NCBI GenBank assembly: GCA_964555235.1
Contig: CAZKRU010000077.1
Location: 1-19,023 of the forward strand
Origin: CAZKRU01 sp964555235
Lineage (GTDB): Bacteria; Verrucomicrobiota; Verrucomicrobiia; Methylacidiphilales; CAMAQI01
DNA: 19,023 nucleotides
Reading direction: 5' to 3'
Below the pieces are notes generated by a model. The model saw only the letters and a list, made by a program, of their open reading frames with translations. It was not told the DNA's origin and made no database searches. Positions 6,765 through 13,885 of this stretch are shown piece by piece. A program made the position numbers and the translations under genes. Every line of letters starts with the position of its first letter. Position 1 is the stretch's first letter.

Positions 6765-7322
6765 TTAAGACAACTGCCGAACTCCATCCCGCAGATGAAT
6801 AATTCCAGACGCCACCGCAAAAACTCCTCCCGCGACACAGGCCCAATAAAAAAACGGGTATTTGAGAAGGAACATCAGAATCGCTGCAAACTGAAAAAAA
6901 GTGCAGAACTTTCCCGTCCAGTGCGGATGAACCACCAGATGTTTCTTTAACGCATGAATGACCGTCGCCAAGACCACTGAGACAAGATCACGGCTAATCA
7001 TCAAGATCGTAAACCAGATCGGAAATCGCGGAAAATCCGGGAGCGCCACAATGGTGAGAAGAAGTAAACTCCCGACCACCAGCATTTTGTCCGCCAACGG
7101 ATCAAGGATCGCCCCCAGTTCGGTTTGTTGATTGCAATAACGTGCAAGAAACCCATCCACTCCATCTGAGATCGCCGCAATCACAAAGACCCAAAATGCT
7201 GCGACACGCAAGGCTTCATTCGGCACTCCCGCCTGAAGACTCTCTGCATAGTAAAGCATCAGGACAATAAAAACCGGAACACAAAGAATCCGAAAGATCG
7301 TGATTCGATTCGCCCAAGTCAT
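6765..7322 (-). CDS. pgsA: CDP-diacylglycerol-glycerol-3-phosphate 3-phosphatidyltransferase
   Basis: This 185-residue integral membrane protein has the complete CDP-alcohol phosphotransferase signature D-G-X2-A-R-X8-G-X3-D-X3-D: D56, G57, A60, R61, G70, D74 and D78. Its hydrophobic segments (about 8-28, 40-53, 82-100, 104-120, 140-158, 160-178) fit the six-helix fold of the family. The enzyme transfers a phosphatidyl group to glycerol 3-phosphate, the committed step to phosphatidylglycerol, at the cytoplasmic membrane. The opening NRITIFRILCVPVFIVLML is typical of PgsA. The start was chosen at 7322 because GAGGAGG lies five bases upstream, inside the end of gltX; the ATG at 7325 is too close to it. 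It follows gltX by ten bases and is probably co-transcribed. A related family member with another alcohol acceptor is possible. Confidence 0.9.
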   Translation of the reverse strand: MTWANRITIFRILCVPVFIVLMLYYAESLQAGVPNEALRVAAFWVFVIAAISDGVDGFLARYCNQQTELGAILDPLADKMLVVGSLLLLTIVALPDFPRFPIWFTILMISRDLVSVVLATVIHALKKHLVVHPHWTGKFCTFFQFAAILMFLLKYPFFYWACVAGGVFAVASGIIHLRDGVRQLS

Positions 7323-7332
7323 CATTTCCTCC

Positions 7333-8664
7333 TCAAGTCGGCGAAAGGGCCAGCGCCCGATCCACACGACTCAAAACTCTCTCACGACCGAGCACTTCCA
7401 ATAAGTGATAAAGACTCGGCCCAACCGATCGCCCTGAAACTGCCAGACGAATCGGATGAATATACGCACCGACTTTCACTCCTTTTTCAACGGCGAGCGC
7501 TTTGAATCGCGTCTCCAGAGAAGCCGAATCAAACGTGGATTCTGTCGAAAGTGTCTCACGAAGCATTTTCAAATGAGTCATCCCCTCCGGAGTAAAAACT
7601 TTTTTTGCCGCCGCCGGATCGAATTCGTAATCTTCCCGGAAGAAATACCCCATCCACTCCGGGAGTTCGCGCCCCACCTTGATTTTTTCTTTTACAATCG
7701 AAAGCGCCGATTGGAAGTAAGCCTCATCGACTCCCTCCGAAATCACTCCCGCTTTTTGAAGAATCCGCTTCGCCAGTGGAAGCAACGTCTCGAGGGGAAT
7801 ACTCCGGAGATATTCCCCGTTCATCCAGAAAAGCTTGTCATGATCAAACCGCGCATTGCTTCGATTAATCTGAGGGAGGTCAAATTTTTCGATCACTTCC
7901 TGAATCGTCACAACCTCGCGATTGTCCCGAGGCGACCATCCGAGCAGGCAGAGGTAGTTTCGGACGGCTTCGGGCAAAAATCCCTGCTCAATATATTCCG
8001 AAATCGAAGCCCCCGCATCCCGCTTGCTCATCTTCGATCCATTCGTATTCAGAATCAACGGAATGTGCGCATACAACGGAGGCTTCGCCCCGAAGGCCTC
8101 GAAGAGCGAAAGATGCTTCGGGGTATTGGAAAGATGATCTTCCCCTCGAATCACGTGCGTAATTCCCATCTCAAGATCGTCCACGACATTCACCAAGTGA
8201 AAAACGGGCGATCCATCTTTACGTTGAATCACCAAATCCTGTTCCAAAGTCCGATCAAAAACGACATCGCCACAAATCAAATCATGAACCGTCACGAGAG
8301 ATTTCGGTGTTTTAAATTTAACCGCTCCTTCGAATTCGTAAGCCTTCCCCTCTTGAAGGAGTCGATCGACATAGCGACGGTAAATCTCACCCCGCTGACT
8401 TTGAAAATAAGGCCCACGATCTCCACGAACCGTCCCATCCGCATGCGGACCCTCGTCCCAGTCCAACCCCAACCACTTGAGCCCTTCAAAAATAATCGCC
8501 ACGGCTTCCGGAGTATTTCGCGCCGCATCAGTATCTTCGATCCGAAGCACAAATGTCCCACCCACATGACGTGCGTAGAGCCAGTTAAAGAGCGCGGTAC
8601 GAGCACCCCCAATATGAAGTAGCCCGGTCGGCGACGGGGCAAAACGAACGCGAATATCACTCAT
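7333..8664 (-). CDS. gltX: Glutamyl-tRNA synthetase, short form
   Basis: This 443-residue class I aminoacyl-tRNA synthetase charges tRNA(Glu) with glutamate in the cytoplasm; in organisms with the amidotransferase pathway it may also charge tRNA(Gln). The HIGH motif is HIGG (17-20, in FAPSPTGLLHIGGARTALFNW), and KMSKR is at 211-215. The central part (HLVNVVDDLEMGITHVIRGEDHL, LYAHIPLILN) is strongly conserved. The C-terminal anticodon-binding region is present and ends about residue 443. At residues 108-125 (AYEFEGAVKFKTP) it lacks the roughly 35-40 residue Cys/His insert that holds the zinc site in the Escherichia coli enzyme, which explains the short length. I associate this short loop with Verrucomicrobiota. 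No Shine-Dalgarno is seen; pgsA follows. Confidence 0.97.
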   Translation of the reverse strand: MSDIRVRFAPSPTGLLHIGGARTALFNWLYARHVGGTFVLRIEDTDAARNTPEAVAIIFEGLKWLGLDWDEGPHADGTVRGDRGPYFQSQRGEIYRRYVDRLLQEGKAYEFEGAVKFKTPKSLVTVHDLICGDVVFDRTLEQDLVIQRKDGSPVFHLVNVVDDLEMGITHVIRGEDHLSNTPKHLSLFEAFGAKPPLYAHIPLILNTNGSKMSKRDAGASISEYIEQGFLPEAVRNYLCLLGWSPRDNREVVTIQEVIEKFDLPQINRSNARFDHDKLFWMNGEYLRSIPLETLLPLAKRILQKAGVISEGVDEAYFQSALSIVKEKIKVGRELPEWMGYFFREDYEFDPAAAKKVFTPEGMTHLKMLRETLSTESTFDSASLETRFKALAVEKGVKVGAYIHPIRLAVSGRSVGPSLYHLLEVLGRERVLSRVDRALALSPT

Positions 8665-8772
8665 AGATCGATCGGGAAGTTAGTCGTCCGGAGAGAAAAG
8701 GGCAAGCGTCGCTTTGGAACTTTTTTTGTTTTTCCCTCGTCTTTAAAAAAAGACCCCTTTAGGCTCAGCTTA

Positions 8773-9789
8773 ATGACGAAGCTGTTCCTTTCTCTGCTTC
8801 TGACGTTAAGTTTGGAGCACCTCGCGTTTTCAGCGCCCGCGGATGAAATTTCAAGCTTTGCGCTTTTTCAAAAGGAAGCCCTTCAAAAACTTCCCCCCGG
8901 TGAAGTTCTCACCACCAAGCCTCCTCTGATGGCGTTTGAGCGCGGCCTCGCTGTGGAAACCTGTTTCCTCGCCCCTTTTCCATTGGAGAAGGTCCGCGAC
9001 AACTTTAAAAACTGGAATCAAACGCTCTACCCGGATTTGGGAGTCTACCTCCAGGGTGCGATCACTCAAACGTCGAGTCCTGAACTGGAGAGACTCGTTT
9101 TTAACCCATCCCTCAAACCGGTCAAAAAACTGATGGAAAAAACGGCGGACGCTCGAGCCAACGACTGCCCGCTTCATCTTTCAAAAACGGAGGTGACCTC
9201 CTTATCGGAACTCAGCGCCGACAAACTCCTTCCTGAAACCGCCACATCACTCTGGAAAAAACTTCTCACCAAACGCCTTGCCGATTATACCGATGGGGGA
9301 CTTGCCTCCCTCTCCCCCTATGACGCAGGAAGACCTCCGATTCAAACCCTCTCCGAATTTAACTCCCTTTTTCAAGAACTTCCGGCGGTCTCCAACCGAT
9401 TCGCTCCCCTCCTCGATGCCGCCCGAAGTGGAAAATCGGAGGGCACCCCCTATCACTACTGGCAACTTATCAATGTGGATGGGACTGCCGTTCTTTGCCT
9501 TGGATCCATTTACACTCGTGAAGTTCCTGAAACGGGTGCCACGCAACTTCTCGATCTTCAATGGTATGTCAGTGGAGGATACTATGTTTCAGCCACCTGT
9601 ATGGAACTCTATCCGATCCAAGCGGGAAAAACACCTGCGACGTTGATCTGGCGTGGCGATTACACCGCAATCTCCATGAAACAAATCCGAAAAGGAATGG
9701 AACGACTCTTCTCCGTCAATATCATGCTTCAAGAAGTGAAGAAATCGATTCGCTTCTTCCTCCAAGATCTGGCTCAATCCAAATCGTAA
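8773..9789 (+). CDS. Exported protein of unknown function
   Basis: This 338-residue protein has a signal peptide (hydrophobic residues 4-19, ending AFSA near residue 21), so it is probably periplasmic or at the outer membrane; no lipobox Cys follows. I recognise no domain. Features that stand out are aromatic-rich beta-like stretches near residues 235-295 (HYWQLINVDGTAVLCLGSIY, LQWYVSGGYYVSATCMELY), an IWRGDYTA motif, and a final amphipathic helical part (MERLFSVNIMLQEVKKSIRFFLQDL). Four Cys residues occur, at about 69, 132, 242 and 281. It is transcribed alone, divergent from gltX (108 bp between the starts) and convergent with purK. The Shine-Dalgarno is weak. A similar signal peptide and lack of domains mark the gene at 139-897, but no relationship is visible. 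Confidence 0.78.
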   Translation: MTKLFLSLLLTLSLEHLAFSAPADEISSFALFQKEALQKLPPGEVLTTKPPLMAFERGLAVETCFLAPFPLEKVRDNFKNWNQTLYPDLGVYLQGAITQTSSPELERLVFNPSLKPVKKLMEKTADARANDCPLHLSKTEVTSLSELSADKLLPETATSLWKKLLTKRLADYTDGGLASLSPYDAGRPPIQTLSEFNSLFQELPAVSNRFAPLLDAARSGKSEGTPYHYWQLINVDGTAVLCLGSIYTREVPETGATQLLDLQWYVSGGYYVSATCMELYPIQAGKTPATLIWRGDYTAISMKQIRKGMERLFSVNIMLQEVKKSIRFFLQDLAQSKS

Positions 9790-9794
9790 GCATA

Positions 9795-9876
9795 TTTCGC
9801 GCTGAGTCGCCGAGACGCAAAGCAATCTTCATTTTGAAAAGACAAATCTCGGCGGCACTGCGCCTCTGCGCGGAAA
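9795..9876. repeat. Imperfect inverted repeat with CGCAGAG-like units
   Basis: Left arm 9795-9815 (TTTCGCGCTGAGTCGC then CGAGA) pairs with right arm 9847-9876 (TCTCGGCGG then GCGCCTCTGCGCGGAAA) apart from a few extra bases on the right. The units resemble the iterated CGCAGAG(A/G) dispersed repeats I recall from many bacteria. It lies between the convergent genes at 8773-9789 and purK, and may serve as a bidirectional terminator. Confidence 0.5.
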
Positions 9877-9894
9877 ATCTACAAACAAAAACCC

Positions 9895-11040
9895 TTAGGC
9901 GAGCGGATCGTGCCCCAGCAAACGTTGGGCCTCTCGGTCGACTTGCCGCGCCTCCTCTATCGACGAAGCCAAAACACAATAATGCCCCATCTTTCTCCCC
10001 GGCCGCGCCTCGCTCTTCCCATAAAGATGAAGCTTAAATCCAGGCAACGCCAGAAGACGATCCCAAGGAGGCGTCCCTCCAGACCACTCATCCCCCAATA
10101 AATTCCGCATGAGGACCGGCCTCAAAAGCCGTGTCTCCCCCAAAGGAAGTCCGCAAACGGCACGAAGTTGTTGTTCAAACTGACTTGTCTCGCACGCATC
10201 AAAACTAAAGTGTCCCGAATTATGAGGGCGAGGCGCCAGCTCATTGATCACAATTTTTCCCTCACGAGTCAAAAAGCATTCCACCGCAAGCAATCCCACC
10301 AACCCAAGACTCTCCGCAATTCCACGAGCCAACGTCACCGCCTCCTTTTCCACTCCCGGAGAAAAACCGGCAGGAACTTCACTCACTGCCAAAATGTGAT
10401 TCTCATGATGATTTCGAGCCACCGGAAATGTTTTCATCTCTCCGCGAATATCCCGAGCGACCAAAACCGAAAGTTCCGCTTCAAACGAAATCCATTGCTC
10501 CAACACCCCCACCGGAGCCCCATGACGCTTCCAGATTTCCTCTTCTCCTCCGAAAGCTGTGATCTTTTGTTGCCCTTTTCCGTCGTAACCAAAGTCAGCC
10601 GTCTTTAAAACCGAAGGAATTCCGATCGCTTTCACCCCAGACCGGAGCGATTCCACATCCTCGACCACTCGAAAATCTGCCACCGGGAATCCCGATTTCC
10701 GCAGAAACTCCTTTTCCCGACGACGGTTTTGACAAATATGAAGAATCTCCGGCTTCGGATGCAATCTCACGGTGGACTGAATCGCCTCCAAGGAAGTCGA
10801 AGGGATGTTTTCAAACTCATACGTCAGAACATCCACGTTTGACGCAAAATCCTGAAGCGCTTTTAAATCATCGAACGGGCGATTGATCTCCAGATCCGCG
10901 ACTTGCCCGGTAGGACAATCCGGCGTCGGATCAAAGGTATGAATCCGATATCCCATCTTCCTGGCAGCGATCGCAAACATCCGACCGAGCTGACCTCCAC
11001 CGAGCAACCCAATGGTTGCGCTTGGTAATACGGGATTCAT
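9895..11040 (-). CDS. purK: 5-(carboxyamino)imidazole ribonucleotide synthase
   Basis: This 381-residue ATP-grasp enzyme makes N5-carboxyaminoimidazole ribonucleotide from AIR, bicarbonate and ATP in de novo purine synthesis. It has the N-terminal PreATP-grasp motif GLLGGGQLGRM (11-21), LTYEFENIP (72-80), the ATP-binding LKTADFGYDGKGQ (145-157), EQWISFEAELSVLVARD (181-197), and the metal/substrate segment NELAPRPHNSGH (266-277) followed by SQFEQQLRAV. The size is normal for the family. An open frame extends to 11100, but that would overlap purE; the ATG at 11040, five bases after the purE stop, is preferred. It forms an operon with purE, whose product converts the PurK product to CAIR. An imperfect inverted repeat lies just beyond the stop. 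Confidence 0.97.
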   Translation of the reverse strand: MNPVLPSATIGLLGGGQLGRMFAIAARKMGYRIHTFDPTPDCPTGQVADLEINRPFDDLKALQDFASNVDVLTYEFENIPSTSLEAIQSTVRLHPKPEILHICQNRRREKEFLRKSGFPVADFRVVEDVESLRSGVKAIGIPSVLKTADFGYDGKGQQKITAFGGEEEIWKRHGAPVGVLEQWISFEAELSVLVARDIRGEMKTFPVARNHHENHILAVSEVPAGFSPGVEKEAVTLARGIAESLGLVGLLAVECFLTREGKIVINELAPRPHNSGHFSFDACETSQFEQQLRAVCGLPLGETRLLRPVLMRNLLGDEWSGGTPPWDRLLALPGFKLHLYGKSEARPGRKMGHYCVLASSIEEARQVDREAQRLLGHDPLA

Positions 11041-11045
11041 GACAC

Positions 11046-11540
11046 TTAAAGCTTCTGCTTGAGCACGGAAGCCGTTTGTTTCCGGCGAAATTCCTGCCAA
11101 CGCTTGGCAAGGTCCCTATTCTGAAGAGAGAGAATCGAAATGGCCAGGAGCGCCGCATTTTTAGCCCCCGGAACTCCAATCGCGAGCGAACCGACAGGAA
11201 TTCCCGCCGGCATCTGAGCAATCGAGAGAAGCGAGTCGAGTCCTTTCAACGCCTTACTCTCCACAGGAACTCCCAAAACCGGTAACTCACAAAACGCTGC
11301 CACCATTCCCGGCAGATGCGCCGCACCCCCAGCCCCGGCGATGATTACTTGGATCCCACGGGAAGAGGCACTCTTGGAAAATTCCCTCAATTTCTCGGGA
11401 GTTCGATGCGCGGAAACCACTTCCTTCAGATAAGGAACCTTAAATTGATCCAAAATCTCCGAGGCAAACTGCATCGTCGCCCAATCGGACTGACTTCCCA
11501 TGATAATCGCCACTTGCGGCGCCGACTTCTTTGATTTCAT
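11046..11540 (-). CDS. purE: N5-carboxyaminoimidazole ribonucleotide mutase
   Basis: This 164-residue class I PurE moves the carboxyl group of N5-CAIR to give CAIR in de novo purine synthesis. The motifs are IIMGSQSDW (12-20), SAHRTP (43-48) with the catalytic His, IAGAGGAAHLPGM (67-79), and the loop LPVLGVPV...KGLDSLLSIAQMPAGIPV. Beside purK it is the bacterial two-enzyme route rather than the direct AIR carboxylase. A GGGGTGGAG stretch just upstream of the ATG serves as ribosome binding site. The upstream region is odd: a strong terminator for the small Lys-rich gene ends only about 15 bases before it. Expression therefore needs readthrough or a promoter that overlaps the terminator (TTGATT, 17 bp, TTTTAT is a possible but weak match). 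Confidence 0.97.
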   Translation of the reverse strand: MKSKKSAPQVAIIMGSQSDWATMQFASEILDQFKVPYLKEVVSAHRTPEKLREFSKSASSRGIQVIIAGAGGAAHLPGMVAAFCELPVLGVPVESKALKGLDSLLSIAQMPAGIPVGSLAIGVPGAKNAALLAISILSLQNRDLAKRWQEFRRKQTASVLKQKL

Positions 11541-11553
11541 TACTCCACCCCTA

Positions 11554-11595
11554 TAAAAAAAATAGGAGAAGCCCGAATCAACGAGCTTCTCCTAT
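11554..11595 (-). terminator. Strong Rho-independent terminator
   Basis: On the minus strand, ATAGGAGAAGC (11595-11585) pairs perfectly over 11 bp with GCTTCTCCTAT (11572-11562) around a 12-base loop, followed at once by eight T residues. It ends the transcript of the 29-residue Lys-rich gene, 18 bases after its stop codon, and separates it from purE. Confidence 0.9.
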
Positions 11596-11612
11596 GTAAG
11601 TTTCGAAGAGAT

Positions 11613-11702
11613 TTATTTCTTCTTCTTAGCCGCTTTCTTTACCGTTTTTTTAACGGCCTTTTTAGGAGCGGCTTTTTTGGAGGATTTTTTCTTAACTGCC
11701 AT
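11613..11702 (-). CDS. Lys/Ala-rich histone H1-like microprotein
   Basis: This reading frame of 29 residues begins MAVKKKSSKKAAPKKAVKKT and ends VKKAAKKKK: 17 of the 29 residues are Lys, the rest mainly Ala, Val, Ser, Thr and Pro. The composition matches the disordered tails of histone H1-like and AlgP/Hc1-like nucleoid proteins, so nucleic-acid binding and charge neutralisation are likely; a ribosomal or RNA-binding role cannot be excluded. That it is a real gene is shown by its signals: AGGGGGTGATC upstream of the ATG matches 10 of 11 bases of the full anti-Shine-Dalgarno complement (AGGAGGTGATC), a promoter candidate lies at 11756-11784, and a strong terminator follows. Together they describe a stand-alone, highly expressed gene. 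It is easily missed because of its length and low complexity. Confidence 0.85.
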   Translation of the reverse strand: MAVKKKSSKKAAPKKAVKKTVKKAAKKKK

Positions 11703-11755
11703 CGAGATCACCCCCTCTCATTTGTCGAAATAAAATTTCCAACATCGTTGTATTA

Positions 11756-11784
11756 TTTCTAGTCACTGTTTGTGATTTTGACAA
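11756..11784 (-). promoter_or_regulatory. Candidate promoter of the Lys-rich gene
   Basis: On the minus strand a -35-like TTGTCA (11784-11779) and a -10-like TAGAAA (11761-11756) are separated by 17 bp. This would give a leader of about 45-50 bases carrying the extended Shine-Dalgarno sequence. An AT-rich tract lies upstream (TTTTTGCA, AAAATATTTTCG), as in strong promoters. The -10 match is only 4 of 6. Confidence 0.5.
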
Positions 11785-11816
11785 TGCAAAAACTTTCGAA
11801 ATCGAAAATATTTTTC

Positions 11817-12374
11817 TCACTTCGATTTTCCCGAAAAATAATTCAGCACACGTTCTGCGATTTTTTCGACCGGCCACAAGCGTCCCATTCCCTCGTAACC
11901 ACACGCGAGCAATCCATTTTCCGGTCCGAGAAACTCGATTCCTCGAGTGCGAAGCACTTCCACGTGCTGCTGCGTTGCCGGATGAAGCCACATATTTCCG
12001 TTCATCGCAGGGGCCATCCAGAGCGGCGCGCGCGTCGCCAATAAGAGCGAAGAAAGAAGATCCGGCGCGAGACCAAGCGACGCTTGTGCGATGAGATTCG
12101 CCGTCGCCGGAGCGACCAACACGAGTGAAGCGCGATCCGCCAACGCAATATGAGAGGGGAAACCGTCGCGAGTCAGATCCTCATCAGGAGTATAAACCGG
12201 ACGATGCGATACCGTCTGCAAGGTCAGCGGTGTGATAAATTTTAACGCATCACGAGTCATCACCACATCCACTTCAACTCCCGCCTTCGTCAAAAGACTC
12301 GCCAGATCTGCTGCACGATACGCAGCAATCGATCCAGTCACACCAAGAACTACGGGGCCTAAAGCAATACTCAT
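11817..12374 (-). CDS. coaC: Phosphopantothenoylcysteine decarboxylase, stand-alone
   Basis: This 185-residue flavoprotein of the HFCD family decarboxylates 4'-phosphopantothenoylcysteine to 4'-phosphopantetheine in coenzyme A synthesis, using FMN. It shows GVTGSIAAYRAADL (11-24), the active-site His H75 (SHIALAD), VAPATANLIA (87-96), the substrate-binding PAMN (122-125) and the flexible-flap Cys C158 in LACGYEGMGRLWP. Most bacteria fuse this domain to the CoaB synthetase; here the protein ends after the CoaC part, and the CoaB domain is not in the window. Its ATG overlaps the gmk stop (ATGA, 12371-12374), so it is translationally coupled and is the last gene of the cluster. Another HFCD flavoprotein (for example UbiX-type or peptide decarboxylase) is less likely given the gmk context. 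Confidence 0.92.
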   Translation of the reverse strand: MSIALGPVVLGVTGSIAAYRAADLASLLTKAGVEVDVVMTRDALKFITPLTLQTVSHRPVYTPDEDLTRDGFPSHIALADRASLVLVAPATANLIAQASLGLAPDLLSSLLLATRAPLWMAPAMNGNMWLHPATQQHVEVLRTRGIEFLGPENGLLACGYEGMGRLWPVEKIAERVLNYFSGKSK

Positions 12375-12988
12375 AAGAGGGTAAGACGTGAACTTAAATA
12401 GTGTTCCGCCCGCATAATCGCACGAAACTTGGTTAAATCTTCCTCCATCGAGCTGCTCAAAATGGTGTAGCGATAATCCGGCCAGAGCTTCATCTCTTCC
12501 CGTCCCCGAGCCAGACGCTTCTGAATCTGCTCCTCGGACTCCGTACCTCGCTTCCGGAGACGTCGCTCCAATTCCGTCAACGTCGGCGGCATAATAAAGA
12601 CATCCACCAGGGAGCTCCGAATGAGTGGATCCCCATTCGAACGAATTTGAGAGGCTCCCTGAATATCAATATCCAACAAAACATCTGTTCCATTTTTGAG
12701 CGCCTCCAAGACCGGCGCCTTCGGAGTCCCATAAAAGTGATCATGAACCGGAGCGTACTCCAGGAGACTTTCCGAGCGGATTTTCCCCTCGAAAACCTCT
12801 TTGGAAACAAACGAGTAATCCTCCCCTTCGACTTCTCCCGGACGGGGAGGGCGCGTCGTACACGAGACGGAGTAGATGAAATCTGAAGTTTGACGCAGGT
12901 TGTCGCAGAGCGTGGTCTTTCCCGTGCCACTCGCCGCTGAAACGACAAAGAGAATCCCCTGCCGTCGAAATTCGTTTTTTTCACTCAT
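12371..12988 (-). CDS. gmk: Guanylate kinase
   Basis: This 205-residue cytoplasmic kinase phosphorylates GMP to GDP with ATP. The P-loop is SAASGTGKTT (about 17-26), slightly unlike the usual GPSGAGKST (the first Gly and Pro are Ala and Ala), but the GKT core is intact. The GMP-binding segment SCTTRPPRPGEVEGEDYSFVS, the EYAPVHDHFYGTPK motif, LLDIDIQGA and the lid region RLRKRGTESEEQIQKRL are all present and the length is normal. It follows yicC by 17 bases and overlaps coaC by four. In many bacteria the order is yicC-gmk-rpoZ-coaBC; here rpoZ is not between gmk and coaC. The Shine-Dalgarno is weak (AAAG). Confidence 0.97.
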   Translation of the reverse strand: MSEKNEFRRQGILFVVSAASGTGKTTLCDNLRQTSDFIYSVSCTTRPPRPGEVEGEDYSFVSKEVFEGKIRSESLLEYAPVHDHFYGTPKAPVLEALKNGTDVLLDIDIQGASQIRSNGDPLIRSSLVDVFIMPPTLTELERRLRKRGTESEEQIQKRLARGREEMKLWPDYRYTILSSSMEEDLTKFRAIMRAEHYLSSRLTLL

Positions 12989-13005
12989 GTTTCTTTAAAA
13001 ACCGA

Positions 13006-13881
13006 TCACTCAATATTCTGCACTTGTTCCCGAATCTTTTCCAACTCTGTCTTTAATAGCACGACCACCTGAGAAATCGAGAGATCATTTGCCTTATTCC
13101 CCAAGGTGTTCACTTCGCGATTCAATTCTTGAATCATAAAATCGAGCGAGCGCCCCACCGGTTCCGCTTTCCCCAGTGCCTTGTCAAACTGCTCAAAGTG
13201 ACTCCTCAACCGGGTCAATTCCTCCGAAATATCCGAACGATCCGCAAAAAAGACAATCTCCTTCAGCAGTCGTTCGTCCTGAATTTCGACCTCCAGCTTC
13301 GCCTGACGGACCCGGGCCAAAAGATTCTCCCGGTAACGTTCGACCACTTGAGGGGCAAATTTTTCAATCTGTGCAGTCTCTTTCCTCAAAAACAAAAGCC
13401 GTTTACGCAAATCTTGAGCCAGATGGGATCCCTCTTTCTCACGCATCTTCTGAAAATTTCGAAGTCCGGCATGCAACGCTTCCTTCAACGGGAGCCAGTA
13501 CGACTCAGGATCGATACTCGTCACCTCTTCCAAAATCACCCCCGGCCCCCGCAAAACATCTTGAAGCGTAATCGTCGGCTCCAACTTCAATCGTTTCGCC
13601 AACTGACGAAGTTCCGCCAGATAGGATTTGGCCGCCGGTTCATTCAAATGGGTCGCCCCGTTTCCTTTTGGGATTCCGTGCAACGCCACGGAGACATTCA
13701 CCCGACCTCGGGAAATTTGGCTCGTGATCTCATCCCGCACCCGGGGCTCCAATTCCGTTAAAATCCTCGGCAGCGAAACTGAAATCTCGATCTGCTTCCG
13801 ATTCACCGAACTCAACTCAACGCTAATCTGCTGTCCACCAAAGACGGCGCGTCCTCGTCCATATCCGGTCATGCTTTTCAT
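13006..13881 (-). CDS. yicC: YicC-family endoribonuclease
   Basis: This 291-residue protein is of the YicC/YloC family, whose Escherichia coli member is an endoribonuclease implicated in turnover of small RNAs. It starts with the family signature MKSMTGYGRG. The C-terminal domain carries the conserved DRSDISEELTRLRSHFEQF, PVGRSLDFMIQELNREVNT and ELEKIREQVQNIE. The central part is helical and charged. A longer frame to 13935 exists but would overlap trpB; the ATG at 13881 begins exactly at the signature and has GGAG nine bases upstream. It lies four bases after the trpB stop and 17 before gmk. The yicC-gmk pairing is widely conserved; joining it to trp genes is unusual. Confidence 0.95.
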   Translation of the reverse strand: MKSMTGYGRGRAVFGGQQISVELSSVNRKQIEISVSLPRILTELEPRVRDEITSQISRGRVNVSVALHGIPKGNGATHLNEPAAKSYLAELRQLAKRLKLEPTITLQDVLRGPGVILEEVTSIDPESYWLPLKEALHAGLRNFQKMREKEGSHLAQDLRKRLLFLRKETAQIEKFAPQVVERYRENLLARVRQAKLEVEIQDERLLKEIVFFADRSDISEELTRLRSHFEQFDKALGKAEPVGRSLDFMIQELNREVNTLGNKANDLSISQVVVLLKTELEKIREQVQNIE

Positions 13882-13885
13882 AAAA

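Noticed and set aside
7456..8622. A 388-codon plus-strand frame antisense to gltX
   Set aside because: The gltX frame has all synthetase motifs; the antisense product is Arg/His/Asn-rich with no domain, as expected for a shadow.
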